From positions 33,596-97,595 of the forward strand of contig CAJJAG010000007.1 in assembly GCA_905182135.1 (NCBI GenBank): a DNA stretch of 64,000 nt, written 5' to 3'. Of this stretch, positions 14,521-23,488 are shown piece by piece; position 1 is the stretch's first letter, and each line of letters opens with the position of its first letter. Source of the DNA: an uncultured Acidimicrobiaceae bacterium (GTDB lineage: Bacteria; Actinomycetota; Acidimicrobiia; Acidimicrobiales; UBA10347). Under the pieces are notes generated by a model that saw only the letters and a list, made by a program, of their open reading frames with translations, was not told where the DNA came from and searched no databases. The translations under genes and the position numbers were made by a program.

Positions 14521-17042
14521 CTGACACGACCGACGAGATCGAGACCGACGAATCGGCCGAAATCGAAGAACCCGCGCCGCCGCCAGGCGTGCCGATCACG
14601 GTGAACGGCGAAGTCTTCTACGCCGCTCCGGGTCGCAACCTGATCGACGCGTGCGAAGACGCTGGCGTATACGTGCCACGCTTCTGCTATCACCCGCGCA
14701 TGACGCCGGTGGGTATGTGCCGTATGTGTTTGATCGAGGTCGACACGGGCCGCGGCCCGGCGCTGACGCCATCATGCATGTTGACGGTCAGCGATGGCAT
14801 GGTCGTCGAGACCGAGACAGAGGCTGTAAAAAAAGCCCAAGACGGTGTCTTGGAACTGTTGCTGATCAACCATCCGCTCGACTGTCCGGTTTGTGACAAG
14901 GGTGGCGAATGTCCGCTTCAAGATCAGACCATGTCCTATGGGCCTGGCGAAAGCCGGTTTGTCGAAGAGAAGCGGCATTTTGAAAAGCCGATTCCGATCA
15001 GCGACACGGTCTATCTCGACCGTGAACGTTGCATTTTGTGTGACCGTTGCACCCGCTTTGCTGCCGAGGTAGCGGGTGACCCACTGATTCACTTCATGGG
15101 CCGTGGCAACCAAACGGAGGTCAACACCTTCCCCGATGACCCATTTTCGTCGTACTTCAGCGGCAACACGGTCCAAATTTGCCCGGTAGGGGCGCTTACA
15201 GCCAAGCCATACCGATTTAAGGCTCGTCCGTGGGACTTGTCCGAGGTTGCGTCGACCTATCCCAACGCAATGGGCGACCGCATCACTATCCAATCGTCTC
15301 GTAATGAGGTCCTTCGGTACTTGGGTGTCGATTCTGACGCAGTGAACTGGGGTTGGCTCACCGACCGCGACCGCTTCAGCTTCGAAGCAACTATGAGCGA
15401 ACAACGTCTGACAGCCCCGCTGATGCGTGGCGATGGTCTGGGTAACGTCGATGATGGCGGCGACGAACTTGTCGCGACGACTTGGGCTGTTGCGCTGCAA
15501 CGCCTGGTGACGGCGCTCGAAGATGCCGACAATAACGCTGGCCCCGAGTCGGTCGCAGTACTTGGTGGCGCTCAACTCACGAATGAGGGCCAGTACGCCT
15601 GGGCCCGGTTCGCCAAGGGTGTCATCGGCACCGACAGCATTGATGCCCAGATGGGCGACGGTCTTCCTGCCGACATCGTGGCTTCGATGCCACGCACCAC
15701 GATCTCGCAAGCTTGTGCCAAGGGTGGCACTATTGTTCTGCTCAGTGGCGATCCCAAAGAAGAACTTGGGTCCCTCTATCTGCGGCTGCGCCATGCAGTC
15801 GTGCACGACGGTGCAACACTGATTGAGCTGACGCCGAACGAAACTGGACTGACGAAACACGCTGCGCACTCTGTGCGTGTTCGGCCAGGCGAAGTGGCCT
15901 CGGTTGCGGCTGCGCTCGTGACCGGCACCGGTGGCGATGAGCTTGCTGCAGCTTCGGCTGCGATCACCGGCGCTGATTCTGTCTCGGTGATCTGTGGTCG
16001 TACCTCATTGGCCGACAACGCGTCGTTGACAGTCGATGCAATCAACACGTTTGCCTCGCTTGACACCGTTCGCTTCCTGCCCGCTTTGCGCCGAAGCAAT
16101 GTGCACGGCGCTATCGACTTGGGCCTGACCCCTGGCATGCTCCCGGGTCGCACTTCTCTCGATGCTGCTCGAGCCGCCTTCACCGCTGCATGGGGATCAG
16201 TACCGGCTAAAGCTGGTCGTGACACAGCCGGTATTCTGGCCGACGCAGCCGCTGGCAAGATTGCCGTACTCTTCCTGCTTGGTGCCGACCCACTCGCTGA
16301 CTTCCCGGACCCAGAGCTAGCCAAGGCAGCGCTCGATGGTGCGGGTTTGGTTATTTCTATTGACCCGTTCGTGAACGAGTCGGCTGCCTATGGCGCCGAC
16401 ATCGTGATGCCCGCCGCGGCGTTTGGCGAGGTCGACGGCAGCCACACCAATCTCGAAGGTCGAATCACGCCGCTTCGACAAAAGGTCACCCCTCCGGGAA
16501 CCGCTCGCCCTGACTGGATGATCGCTGCGGAACTGGCGATGCGGTTGGGTAAAGATATGGGTTTTGCTTCGGTCGCTGACATCACCAATGAAATCGCTGC
16601 AGTTTCGCCTATGCACGCCAATGCTGATGCAGCTGCGATCGATGCTGCGAGCGATGGTGTGCTCGTATCGGGCGGTCCTGCATGGACCGACCAGGGTGCT
16701 CCAACACCTGCGCCCGCCTATGACCGCTATTCGTTCCGCTTGGTGGTTGATCGCACCATGTACGACGGTGGTACCCAGACGACTATGTGCCCCTCGATCG
16801 CAGAGCTAAGCAAGCCGGGTGCAGTACGCATCAGTTCAACCGAAGCCTCCAAGCTTGGCGTCAGGGATGGTGCCATTGTTCGGATCAGCTCACAACGCGC
16901 GTCAGTCGAGGGTCCGGTTGTAATCGATGATCGCGTGGCTTCTGGCATCGCGGCTGTTGCGCATAATCATGTTGGCCTCGACATTCGCTCCCTCATCGAT
17001 ATGAACGAGCTCGTCACCGACGTCCGGATCGAAACCGTATGA
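14517..17042 (+). CDS. nuoG: NADH-quinone oxidoreductase subunit G, copy 1
   Basis: 841 residues. N-terminal [2Fe-2S] ligands lie in RFCYHPR, GMCRMC and SCML. The His-Cys cluster region has NHPLDCPVCDKGGECPLQDQ, and two further [4Fe-4S] motifs are CILCDRC with NTVQICPVGAL. At the site of the optional N7 cluster, where related NuoG have Cys-x2-Cys-x3-Cys, this protein reads TYPNAMG, so N7 is absent. The rest is a degenerate molybdopterin-oxidoreductase domain. ATGA overlaps on both sides. Confidence 0.96.
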   Translation: MTDTTDEIETDESAEIEEPAPPPGVPITVNGEVFYAAPGRNLIDACEDAGVYVPRFCYHPRMTPVGMCRMCLIEVDTGRGPALTPSCMLTVSDGMVVETETEAVKKAQDGVLELLLINHPLDCPVCDKGGECPLQDQTMSYGPGESRFVEEKRHFEKPIPISDTVYLDRERCILCDRCTRFAAEVAGDPLIHFMGRGNQTEVNTFPDDPFSSYFSGNTVQICPVGALTAKPYRFKARPWDLSEVASTYPNAMGDRITIQSSRNEVLRYLGVDSDAVNWGWLTDRDRFSFEATMSEQRLTAPLMRGDGLGNVDDGGDELVATTWAVALQRLVTALEDADNNAGPESVAVLGGAQLTNEGQYAWARFAKGVIGTDSIDAQMGDGLPADIVASMPRTTISQACAKGGTIVLLSGDPKEELGSLYLRLRHAVVHDGATLIELTPNETGLTKHAAHSVRVRPGEVASVAAALVTGTGGDELAAASAAITGADSVSVICGRTSLADNASLTVDAINTFASLDTVRFLPALRRSNVHGAIDLGLTPGMLPGRTSLDAARAAFTAAWGSVPAKAGRDTAGILADAAAGKIAVLFLLGADPLADFPDPELAKAALDGAGLVISIDPFVNESAAYGADIVMPAAAFGEVDGSHTNLEGRITPLRQKVTPPGTARPDWMIAAELAMRLGKDMGFASVADITNEIAAVSPMHANADAAAIDAASDGVLVSGGPAWTDQGAPTPAPAYDRYSFRLVVDRTMYDGGTQTTMCPSIAELSKPGAVRISSTEASKLGVRDGAIVRISSQRASVEGPVVIDDRVASGIAAVAHNHVGLDIRSLIDMNELVTDVRIETV

Positions 17043-18253
17043 CATCGCTCCCGCTCGCTGTAGATCCGCTGTTCGTTGGCGGCGTCGGCCTTGAAGAAGT
17101 TTTGATCGTTGCACTCAAGGTGGGTGTGGCCTTTGCCATGCTCATGGTCAGTGTCATGCTCATGATCTGGTTCGAGCGCAAGCTGCACGCCGACATGACC
17201 AACCGTATGGGGCCAACTATCACGGGCCCATTCGGCTTGCTACAGACGTTGGCCGACGGCATCAAGCTGTTCTTCAAAGAGGATTTGCTTCCTAACGACG
17301 AGCGCGGCGACTCTGCGATCTTCCGCCTAGCCCCCTACCTCACGCTGATCCCGGCGTTCTTGATCTTTACGGTCGTGCCGATCGGCGGCGATTTTGACAA
17401 TGCCGACGGGAAAGTCAGCTGGTGGGGCAACACGACCCAGCTGCAGATCGCTGACCCGCCAGTCGGCATCTTGTTCGTGCTGGCGCTGTCGTCGCTTGCG
17501 GTCTACGGCATCATGCTGGCCGGCTGGTCGTCTGGCTCTAAGTACCCGCTGTTTGGTTCAGTTCGTGCATCAGCCCAGATGGTCTCCTACGAAGCAGCAT
17601 TGGGACTATCGCTGGTCGCTGTTCTGGTCAAGTCGGGCACGTTGTCTACTCACGACATCGTTGCTGGCCAAGCCGACGGTTGGAACTGGAACCTGTGGAT
17701 GACGGGCTTTATACCGTTTATCGTCTTCTTGATCGCCTCCACAGCCGAGCTCAATCGTCCCCCATTTGACCTTGTCGAAGCGGAACAAGAGATTGTTGGC
17801 GGTTTCCACACCGAGTATTCATCGATTCGATTCGCGCTGTTCTTCCTTGGCGAGTACATGAACGTTGTCACCATGTCGGCCATCATGGTCACGCTGTTCT
17901 TCGGTGGACCCGATGGGCCGATCCCATTCTTCGAAAGCTTCGGTTGGGCGTGGGGCATTCTGTGGTTCATGCTCAAGGTGTTGGCGTTCTGCTTCACCTT
18001 TGTCTGGTTCCGGGCCGCACTTCCTCGCTTTCGATACGACCAGCTCATGGACTTGGGCTGGAAGCTACTGATTCCATTGTCACTCGGCTGGATCGTTGCC
18101 CTGGTTGCACTTGACCTCGCGGCCAGCGAGGGTTGGAACCGCCCGTTGGTCGCGGTGATCTGCTTCGCTGGTCTGATGCTGATGGGCACCTTGCTCAATG
18201 CGGCGGTGCAGAGCGGCAAACGTAAACGTCTAGCAGGAGAGGGATTCGACTAA
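17039..18253 (+). CDS. nuoH: NADH-quinone oxidoreductase subunit H, copy 1
   Basis: 404 residues, about eight membrane helices. Conserved loops include NRMGPTITGPFGLLQTLADG, GSKYPLFGS with VRASAQMVSYE, and the Glu-rich cytoplasmic loop ELNRPPFDLVEAEQEIVGGF that helps shape the quinone entry. It joins the peripheral arm to the proton-pumping membrane arm. Longer than NuoH-2 (338 residues) mainly at the C-terminus. Start overlaps nuoG by four bases. Confidence 0.97.
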   Translation: MTSLPLAVDPLFVGGVGLEEVLIVALKVGVAFAMLMVSVMLMIWFERKLHADMTNRMGPTITGPFGLLQTLADGIKLFFKEDLLPNDERGDSAIFRLAPYLTLIPAFLIFTVVPIGGDFDNADGKVSWWGNTTQLQIADPPVGILFVLALSSLAVYGIMLAGWSSGSKYPLFGSVRASAQMVSYEAALGLSLVAVLVKSGTLSTHDIVAGQADGWNWNLWMTGFIPFIVFLIASTAELNRPPFDLVEAEQEIVGGFHTEYSSIRFALFFLGEYMNVVTMSAIMVTLFFGGPDGPIPFFESFGWAWGILWFMLKVLAFCFTFVWFRAALPRFRYDQLMDLGWKLLIPLSLGWIVALVALDLAASEGWNRPLVAVICFAGLMLMGTLLNAAVQSGKRKRLAGEGFD

Positions 18254-18915
18254 TGGGAATCTTCGAAGGCCTCGAAGGCTTCAAACTGACGTTCGGCAAG
18301 CTCTTTGATGAGCGTGTCACGGGCGACTACAAGGGCGGTCGTTTCGACGACGAGAAGCGCGAAAAGCCGCTGCGTATGCACGGTCGCCATGTGCTGAATC
18401 GTTACGAAGATGGCATGGAGAAGTGCATCGGGTGTGAGCTTTGCGCTGGTGTATGTCCTGCCAACTGTATTTATGTGCGTGGTGCCGATAACCCCATCGA
18501 TGATCCAGTCTCACCTGGCGAGCGTTATGGCTTTGTCTACGAGATCAATTACTTGCGGTGTATCCACTGCGACCTGTGTGTCGAAGCCTGCCCGACGCAG
18601 GCGATCACCGAGTCAAAGATGTTCGAGTTCTCGTTCACCAACCGCCAAGACGCGATCTACACCAAGGAAGAACTTGTTGTAGGTGATGACGGCCAGCCAA
18701 AGCATCTGCCTTGGGAAGACTGGCGCCCAGGTGAAGACGAGAACACTTCGGCCTGGATGCGTGCCACCTCGCCAAGTGGCGCTGCCGAATACATCGGCAA
18801 GGTCGCATGGTCCGGCGAACTCGGCTACGGCATCCGCGCCCCCGAGGCCGGCCAAACCGCTGACCTGGCCGAGGCCCATGGCGATGCAGAAGATATGGCA
18901 GGAGGAAACCACTGA
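18253..18915 (+). CDS. nuoI: NADH-quinone oxidoreductase subunit I, copy 1
   Basis: 220 residues, with two [4Fe-4S] motifs CIGCELCAGVCP and CIHCDLCVEACP for clusters N6a and N6b, plus the NuoI marker YEINYLRC. The C-terminal 50 residues are an acidic, Gly/Ala-rich tail typical of actinobacteria. TAATG overlap with nuoH and TGATG with nuoJ, with AGGAGG immediately before nuoJ. Confidence 0.97.
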   Translation: MGIFEGLEGFKLTFGKLFDERVTGDYKGGRFDDEKREKPLRMHGRHVLNRYEDGMEKCIGCELCAGVCPANCIYVRGADNPIDDPVSPGERYGFVYEINYLRCIHCDLCVEACPTQAITESKMFEFSFTNRQDAIYTKEELVVGDDGQPKHLPWEDWRPGEDENTSAWMRATSPSGAAEYIGKVAWSGELGYGIRAPEAGQTADLAEAHGDAEDMAGGNH

Positions 18916-19574
18916 TGGAATTTGTCGTGTTCATCATCGCCGGCCTGTTGGCGATTATCGGCGCGCTCGGTTTGATCGGGTTCAAAAACCCGGTGCATTC
19001 GGCGCTATCGCTTGTGCTCTCACTGTTTGCCGTTGCCGTTTTATTCCTGAACCAAGACGCGCAGTTCCTGGCTGCGGTGCAAGTCATCGTGTACGCCGGA
19101 GCCATCGTCGTGCTGTTCCTGTTCGTGATCATGCTGCTGGGCGTTGACCAAGCCGAAGACCTCTCGGTTGAACCCATTGCAGGGCAACGACCGATTGCCC
19201 TGGCAATTGGTGCTGGTGTCTTGGCGCTGTCTGTGCTCTTCATCTCAGTTGCTGCCGATGGTGGTGCAACCGGCCAACAGTCCGTAACCGCCGAAAAGGT
19301 CGATTCGATAACTGGCACTGCACAATCAGCCACGGCGGCTCTGGGCGATAATCAGACTGACGGAACCGAGACGATTCCAAATATCGAGCAACTGGGCCGA
19401 ACCCTGTTCACCGACTATGTCTTTGCCTTCGAAGTGACCGCCTTGCTACTGACGATCGCCGTTGTTGGTGCTGTGATGTTGGCCCGCAAGCCCAAGGGTG
19501 AGCTTGCGCCGCTGCCTGTGATTCCTGGTCGCTCCGGCACGACAGATGAGACAGAAGAGTTGGAGGACGCCTGA
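18915..19574 (+). CDS. nuoJ: NADH-quinone oxidoreductase subunit J, copy 1
   Basis: 219 residues, five membrane helices. The conserved helix 3 segment QVIVYAGAIVVLFLFVIMLL is present. An extracytoplasmic loop of about 55 residues between helices 4 and 5 (around 113-165) is Ser/Thr/Gln rich. NuoJ helix 3 couples quinone chemistry to proton pumping. A strong AGGAGG ribosome site precedes it. Confidence 0.96.
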   Translation: MEFVVFIIAGLLAIIGALGLIGFKNPVHSALSLVLSLFAVAVLFLNQDAQFLAAVQVIVYAGAIVVLFLFVIMLLGVDQAEDLSVEPIAGQRPIALAIGAGVLALSVLFISVAADGGATGQQSVTAEKVDSITGTAQSATAALGDNQTDGTETIPNIEQLGRTLFTDYVFAFEVTALLLTIAVVGAVMLARKPKGELAPLPVIPGRSGTTDETEELEDA

Positions 19575-19879
19575 TGGAACTTACGTCCACCTGGTACCTG
19601 GTACTTGCGGCGATCTTGTTTGCGCTGGGCGCAACCGGGCTGCTGGTTCGCCGCAATCCATTAATCATGTTCATGTGTGTTGAGCTCATGCTCAACGCTG
19701 TGAACCTCACGTTCGTCACGTTCGGCAATGATCTGAACGATCTTGGCGGCGAAATTTCCGTGTTCTTTGTGCTAGTCGTGGCCGCGGCCGAAGTTGTTAT
19801 CGGCCTGGCCATCATTGTGGCGATCATGCGTCGCCGCAATGAAGCAACGGCCGATGACCTATCGGCACTCCGAGGCTGA
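19574..19879 (+). CDS. nuoK: NADH-quinone oxidoreductase subunit K, copy 1
   Basis: 101 residues, three membrane helices, the usual length. The conserved Glu-bearing segments MCVELMLNAVNL and VVAAAEVVIGLAI identify NuoK; these two Glu lie on the proton path. One-base overlap with nuoJ and a one-base gap to the GTG of nuoL. Confidence 0.97.
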   Translation: MELTSTWYLVLAAILFALGATGLLVRRNPLIMFMCVELMLNAVNLTFVTFGNDLNDLGGEISVFFVLVVAAAEVVIGLAIIVAIMRRRNEATADDLSALRG

Positions 19880-19880
19880 C

Positions 19881-21866
19881 GTGATAGCACCTGTGCAATT
19901 AGCAAACTTACAACTTGTCGAACTTGTGTGGCTCGTGCCGCTTCTGCCGCTTCTCGGCTTCGTCATTTTGATGTTCTTTGGTCGCCGACTTGGTGAACCC
20001 GTCGCTGGTTGGCTGGCAACAGCAGCCATGGGCGGCTCGTTCCTGGCCTCTGTCCTGGTCTTTGTTGGCATGCTCGGGCTCGAGGGCGGCGAGAGCGGAG
20101 AGCGCATCGTCGAAGTCAAACTCTTCGATTGGGTGGTGGCAGGCGACTTCAGTGTCGATATTGGCCTGCTGGCGGACCCGCTGTCGGTCACCATGATCTT
20201 GTTCATCACCGGTGTGGCCACGCTGATCCATTTGTACTCGATCGGCTACATGCACGGCGATGCGAACTTCTCCAAGTTCTTCGTCTACCTGAACCTGTTC
20301 GCTTTCTCCATGCTCATGCTCGTGCTGGGTGATAATCTGCTGCTGACCTTCCTTGGTTGGGAGGGTGTGGGCGCCTGCTCGTACTTCCTGATCTCGTTCT
20401 GGTTCACTGACGAGGCCAACGCCAGCGCTGGTAAGAAGGCGTTCGTCACCAACCGCGTTGGCGACTTCGGATTCATGCTGGCCACGTTCCTGGCGTTCTT
20501 TGCCTACGGCTCGATCGAGTACGGCGAAATGTTCTCAGGTTCAGCGATTCCGGCTGGCACTGCCACCGCCATTGCCTTGCTGGTCTTTGTTGGAGCGGCC
20601 GGCAAATCGGCCCAGTTCCCGTTGTACCTGTGGTTGCCTGATGCAATGGCTGGCCCCACTCCAGTTTCTGCGCTGATTCACGCAGCCACCATGGTCACCT
20701 CCGGCATCTACCTGTTGGCTCGAATCAATCCGATTCTGGCTGCATCACATGACTGGGCTCCGAGCTTGATTGCCTGGGTCGGCCTGTTCACTGCTCTCTT
20801 TGCAGCCTCGATTGCGGTTGCCCAAGACGATATTAAAAAGGTACTGGCCTATTCGACCGTGAGCCAGTTGGGCTTCATGGTCGTGGCTGTCGGTACTGGT
20901 GTGTACGTTGCAGCACTGTTCCATATGATCACGCACGCATTCTTTAAAGCGCTTATGTTCTTGGGGTCCGGTTCAGTCATTCATGGCATGAACGACGATC
21001 AAAATATGAAACGTTATGGCGGTCTGGCCAAGCTCATGCCGATCACCGCGGGCACCTTCCTGATTGGTTGGCTTGCCATTGCGGGTATTCCACCGTTCTC
21101 GGGTTTCTGGTCTAAGGACGAAATTTTGGTTGGGGTGTATGACAACTCGGACATCTTTGCTAACAAGGTCCTGTTCGTACTGTTGTTGATCGCTGCACTT
21201 CTGACTGCCTTCTACATGACTCGACTCGTGATCTTGACGTTCTTTGGTCCTCCTCGCTGGCGTGACGAAGTCACTGGCGAGGCGCTTATCGAATCCGACG
21301 ACGAGTTGCCAGTGCGCCATCCGCACGAGTCGCCATGGATGATGACCCTGCCCTTGGTCGTGCTCGCCGGGTTGGCGCTTGTCGCCGGCTTCATCAATCT
21401 GCCGTTCGCTTCGGACTTGCATTTCCTGGGGAACTGGCTTGAACCATCGTTTTACTTCAACGGTCATAGCAACGAGTACCACGCTGCTGCTGGTGGCGGT
21501 ACCAAGCTCACACTTGCGGTGATCGCCACGATTTGCGCTATTGGTGGCATCGGTGCTGCCTGGAAGTTGTACTTCGACAAGCGTGGCGGCACTGGCCCCG
21601 ACGCTCCGGCGATCATGGCTCAGGGCTGGGGTTACGACAACGCTGTGTCCAACTTCATGGGCGGTCCTGGCTCTAAAGGCTTTGATGCCCTGGCTGAGTT
21701 TGACGGCAAGGTCCTAGATGGGGCAGTAAATGGTGTCGGCAAGTTGATTCAGCTCGATGGCAGCTTCTTGCGCAGGATCCAGAATGGACTTGTGCGTAGC
21801 TACGCCGTGCTGATCGCCCTTGGCGCAATTGGTTTGATGGTCTACTTCCTGGTCGTGAGCACGTGA
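19881..21866 (+). CDS. nuoL: NADH-quinone oxidoreductase subunit L, copy 1
   Basis: The frame is open from 19794, but the first 29 codons lie inside nuoK; GTG at 19881, directly after the nuoK stop, gives a normal N-terminus (LVWLVPLLPLLGF) and 661 residues. The Mrp-antiporter core is clear: EGVGACSYFLISFW, GKSAQFPLYLWLPDAMAGPT, and DDIKKVLAYSTVSQLGFM. The distal proton pump, with the long lateral helix at the C-terminus. No His/Asp-rich insertion is present, unlike NuoL-2. Confidence 0.96.
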   Translation: MIAPVQLANLQLVELVWLVPLLPLLGFVILMFFGRRLGEPVAGWLATAAMGGSFLASVLVFVGMLGLEGGESGERIVEVKLFDWVVAGDFSVDIGLLADPLSVTMILFITGVATLIHLYSIGYMHGDANFSKFFVYLNLFAFSMLMLVLGDNLLLTFLGWEGVGACSYFLISFWFTDEANASAGKKAFVTNRVGDFGFMLATFLAFFAYGSIEYGEMFSGSAIPAGTATAIALLVFVGAAGKSAQFPLYLWLPDAMAGPTPVSALIHAATMVTSGIYLLARINPILAASHDWAPSLIAWVGLFTALFAASIAVAQDDIKKVLAYSTVSQLGFMVVAVGTGVYVAALFHMITHAFFKALMFLGSGSVIHGMNDDQNMKRYGGLAKLMPITAGTFLIGWLAIAGIPPFSGFWSKDEILVGVYDNSDIFANKVLFVLLLIAALLTAFYMTRLVILTFFGPPRWRDEVTGEALIESDDELPVRHPHESPWMMTLPLVVLAGLALVAGFINLPFASDLHFLGNWLEPSFYFNGHSNEYHAAAGGGTKLTLAVIATICAIGGIGAAWKLYFDKRGGTGPDAPAIMAQGWGYDNAVSNFMGGPGSKGFDALAEFDGKVLDGAVNGVGKLIQLDGSFLRRIQNGLVRSYAVLIALGAIGLMVYFLVVST

Positions 21867-23488
21867 TGTCTGCTGTTCTTGCCGCCAATGTCGGCTTCCC
21901 ACTCTTGCCCGTGCTGGTCGTGTTACCTGTGCTGGGCGCCCTGGTCATTGCACTGACACCTTCCACTCGGCCCGATGTAGCTCGAGCTATTGCCTTGAGC
22001 ACCACGGTCATGACGGCTGCCCTTGGCATTTATCTACTGTGGAACTTCGAAACGTCCAATGGCACGTTCCAGTTCGAGAGCGATCAGTCGTGGATCGAAT
22101 CGTTCGGCATCAGTTGGCTGGCCGGGGTCGACGGCATCTCGCTTTGGCTCATCGTGCTGACTGTGCTGTTGTTCCCGCTGGCGATCTTTGCCGTTGTTCC
22201 CGAGCACAGCCCCAAGCCGTACTACGCATGGTTGCTGATTCTGCAGACCGGTTGTCTCGGCGTCTTCGTCGCACTTGATCTGTTCATGTTCTTCGTGTTC
22301 TTCGAGATCGTGCTCGTACCGATGTACTTCTTGATCGCCAACTGGGGTCACGGAAACCGCCACTACGCGGCGATGAAGTTCTTCATCTACACCATGCTCG
22401 GCTCGGCGCTGATGCTGGTCGGCATGTTGAGCCTGGTCTGGTTGCATGCCAAGGCGCCGGGCAATGAGCTGACCTTTGACATACGGGAGCTCGCAGCATC
22501 TGACGCGGTCGGTACCAATGCCGCCCGCTGGATATTCCTGTCGTTTGCGGTTGCGTTTGCTGTCAAAGTTCCGATCTTCCCGCTGCACACGTGGCTGCCT
22601 GATGCACACACCGAGGCCCCAACAGCTGGCTCGGTCATCTTGGCCGGTGTCATGCTCAAGCTCGGTACGTATGGCTTCTTGCGCTTTGGCTTGTACCTGT
22701 TCCCCGAAGCGTCACACTACTTTGCGCCGGTCTTTCTGACCCTTGGTGTTATCGGCATCATCTATGGCGCCATCGTGGCCACTATGCAGAAGGACCTGAA
22801 GCGCCTGGTTGCCTACTCCTCGGTGGCCCACTTGGGATTCATCGTGCTGGGTACATTCTCGCTGAACAGCGAAGGCATTACCGGTGGCATCTTGCAGATG
22901 GTCAACCATGGTGTGTCGACAGGTGCCTTGTTCTTGCTCGTTGGTTGGATCTACGAACGACGCCACACCCGTGAGATCGCCAAGCTCGGCGGCCTGCAAA
23001 AGGTCGCACCGATTATGGCGGCGATGTTCACGGTCGTGATGTTGAGCTCGATCGGCCTGCCTGGGTTGAACGGCTTCGTTGGCGAGTACCTGATCTTGGT
23101 TGGTGCCTTCGTGGCACATCGATGGTGGGCTGTGGTTGCGGCAGCCGGTGTGATCCTTGCATCGCTGTACCTGCTGTGGGCCTACCAAAGGGTCTTCCAC
23201 GGGCCAATCGACGAAGAGAACGCTGACACAAAGGACCTGAACTTTCGCGAGATCGCGATAATGGTGCCCTTTATTGCAGCCATCGTGTTCATGGGTATCT
23301 ACCCCAAGCCAGTCATCGATCGGATGGAACCCTCTGTCGATGCGCTGGTCATGCACATTCAAGACAATGTCGACGGCTTCGACGAGCCAGTCAACGAAGG
23401 CCGCAAGGGCGACGGCTGGGCCGGTGTTCAAGCAGCTAACGAAGCTGCGAATGGCGACGACGAAGACCATGCCGAGGACGACGAATGA
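21866..23488 (+). CDS. nuoM: NADH-quinone oxidoreductase subunit M, copy 1
   Basis: 540 residues from ATG at 21866 in a TGATG overlap (a GTG one codon earlier is possible). Antiporter-like core: FFEIVLVPMYFLIANWG with the key Glu, VPIFPLHTWLPDAHTEAPT, and KDLKRLVAYSSVAHLGF. The C-terminal 35 residues are strongly acidic (DDEDHAEDDE). Proton-pumping membrane subunit. Confidence 0.97.
   Translation: MSAVLAANVGFPLLPVLVVLPVLGALVIALTPSTRPDVARAIALSTTVMTAALGIYLLWNFETSNGTFQFESDQSWIESFGISWLAGVDGISLWLIVLTVLLFPLAIFAVVPEHSPKPYYAWLLILQTGCLGVFVALDLFMFFVFFEIVLVPMYFLIANWGHGNRHYAAMKFFIYTMLGSALMLVGMLSLVWLHAKAPGNELTFDIRELAASDAVGTNAARWIFLSFAVAFAVKVPIFPLHTWLPDAHTEAPTAGSVILAGVMLKLGTYGFLRFGLYLFPEASHYFAPVFLTLGVIGIIYGAIVATMQKDLKRLVAYSSVAHLGFIVLGTFSLNSEGITGGILQMVNHGVSTGALFLLVGWIYERRHTREIAKLGGLQKVAPIMAAMFTVVMLSSIGLPGLNGFVGEYLILVGAFVAHRWWAVVAAAGVILASLYLLWAYQRVFHGPIDEENADTKDLNFREIAIMVPFIAAIVFMGIYPKPVIDRMEPSVDALVMHIQDNVDGFDEPVNEGRKGDGWAGVQAANEAANGDDEDHAEDDE

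Noticed and set aside
14517..17042. NuoG as a formate-dehydrogenase-type molybdoenzyme
   Set aside because: It sits between nuoF and nuoH and lacks a visible molybdenum-ligand Cys/Sec motif; the domain is degenerate as in other NuoG.
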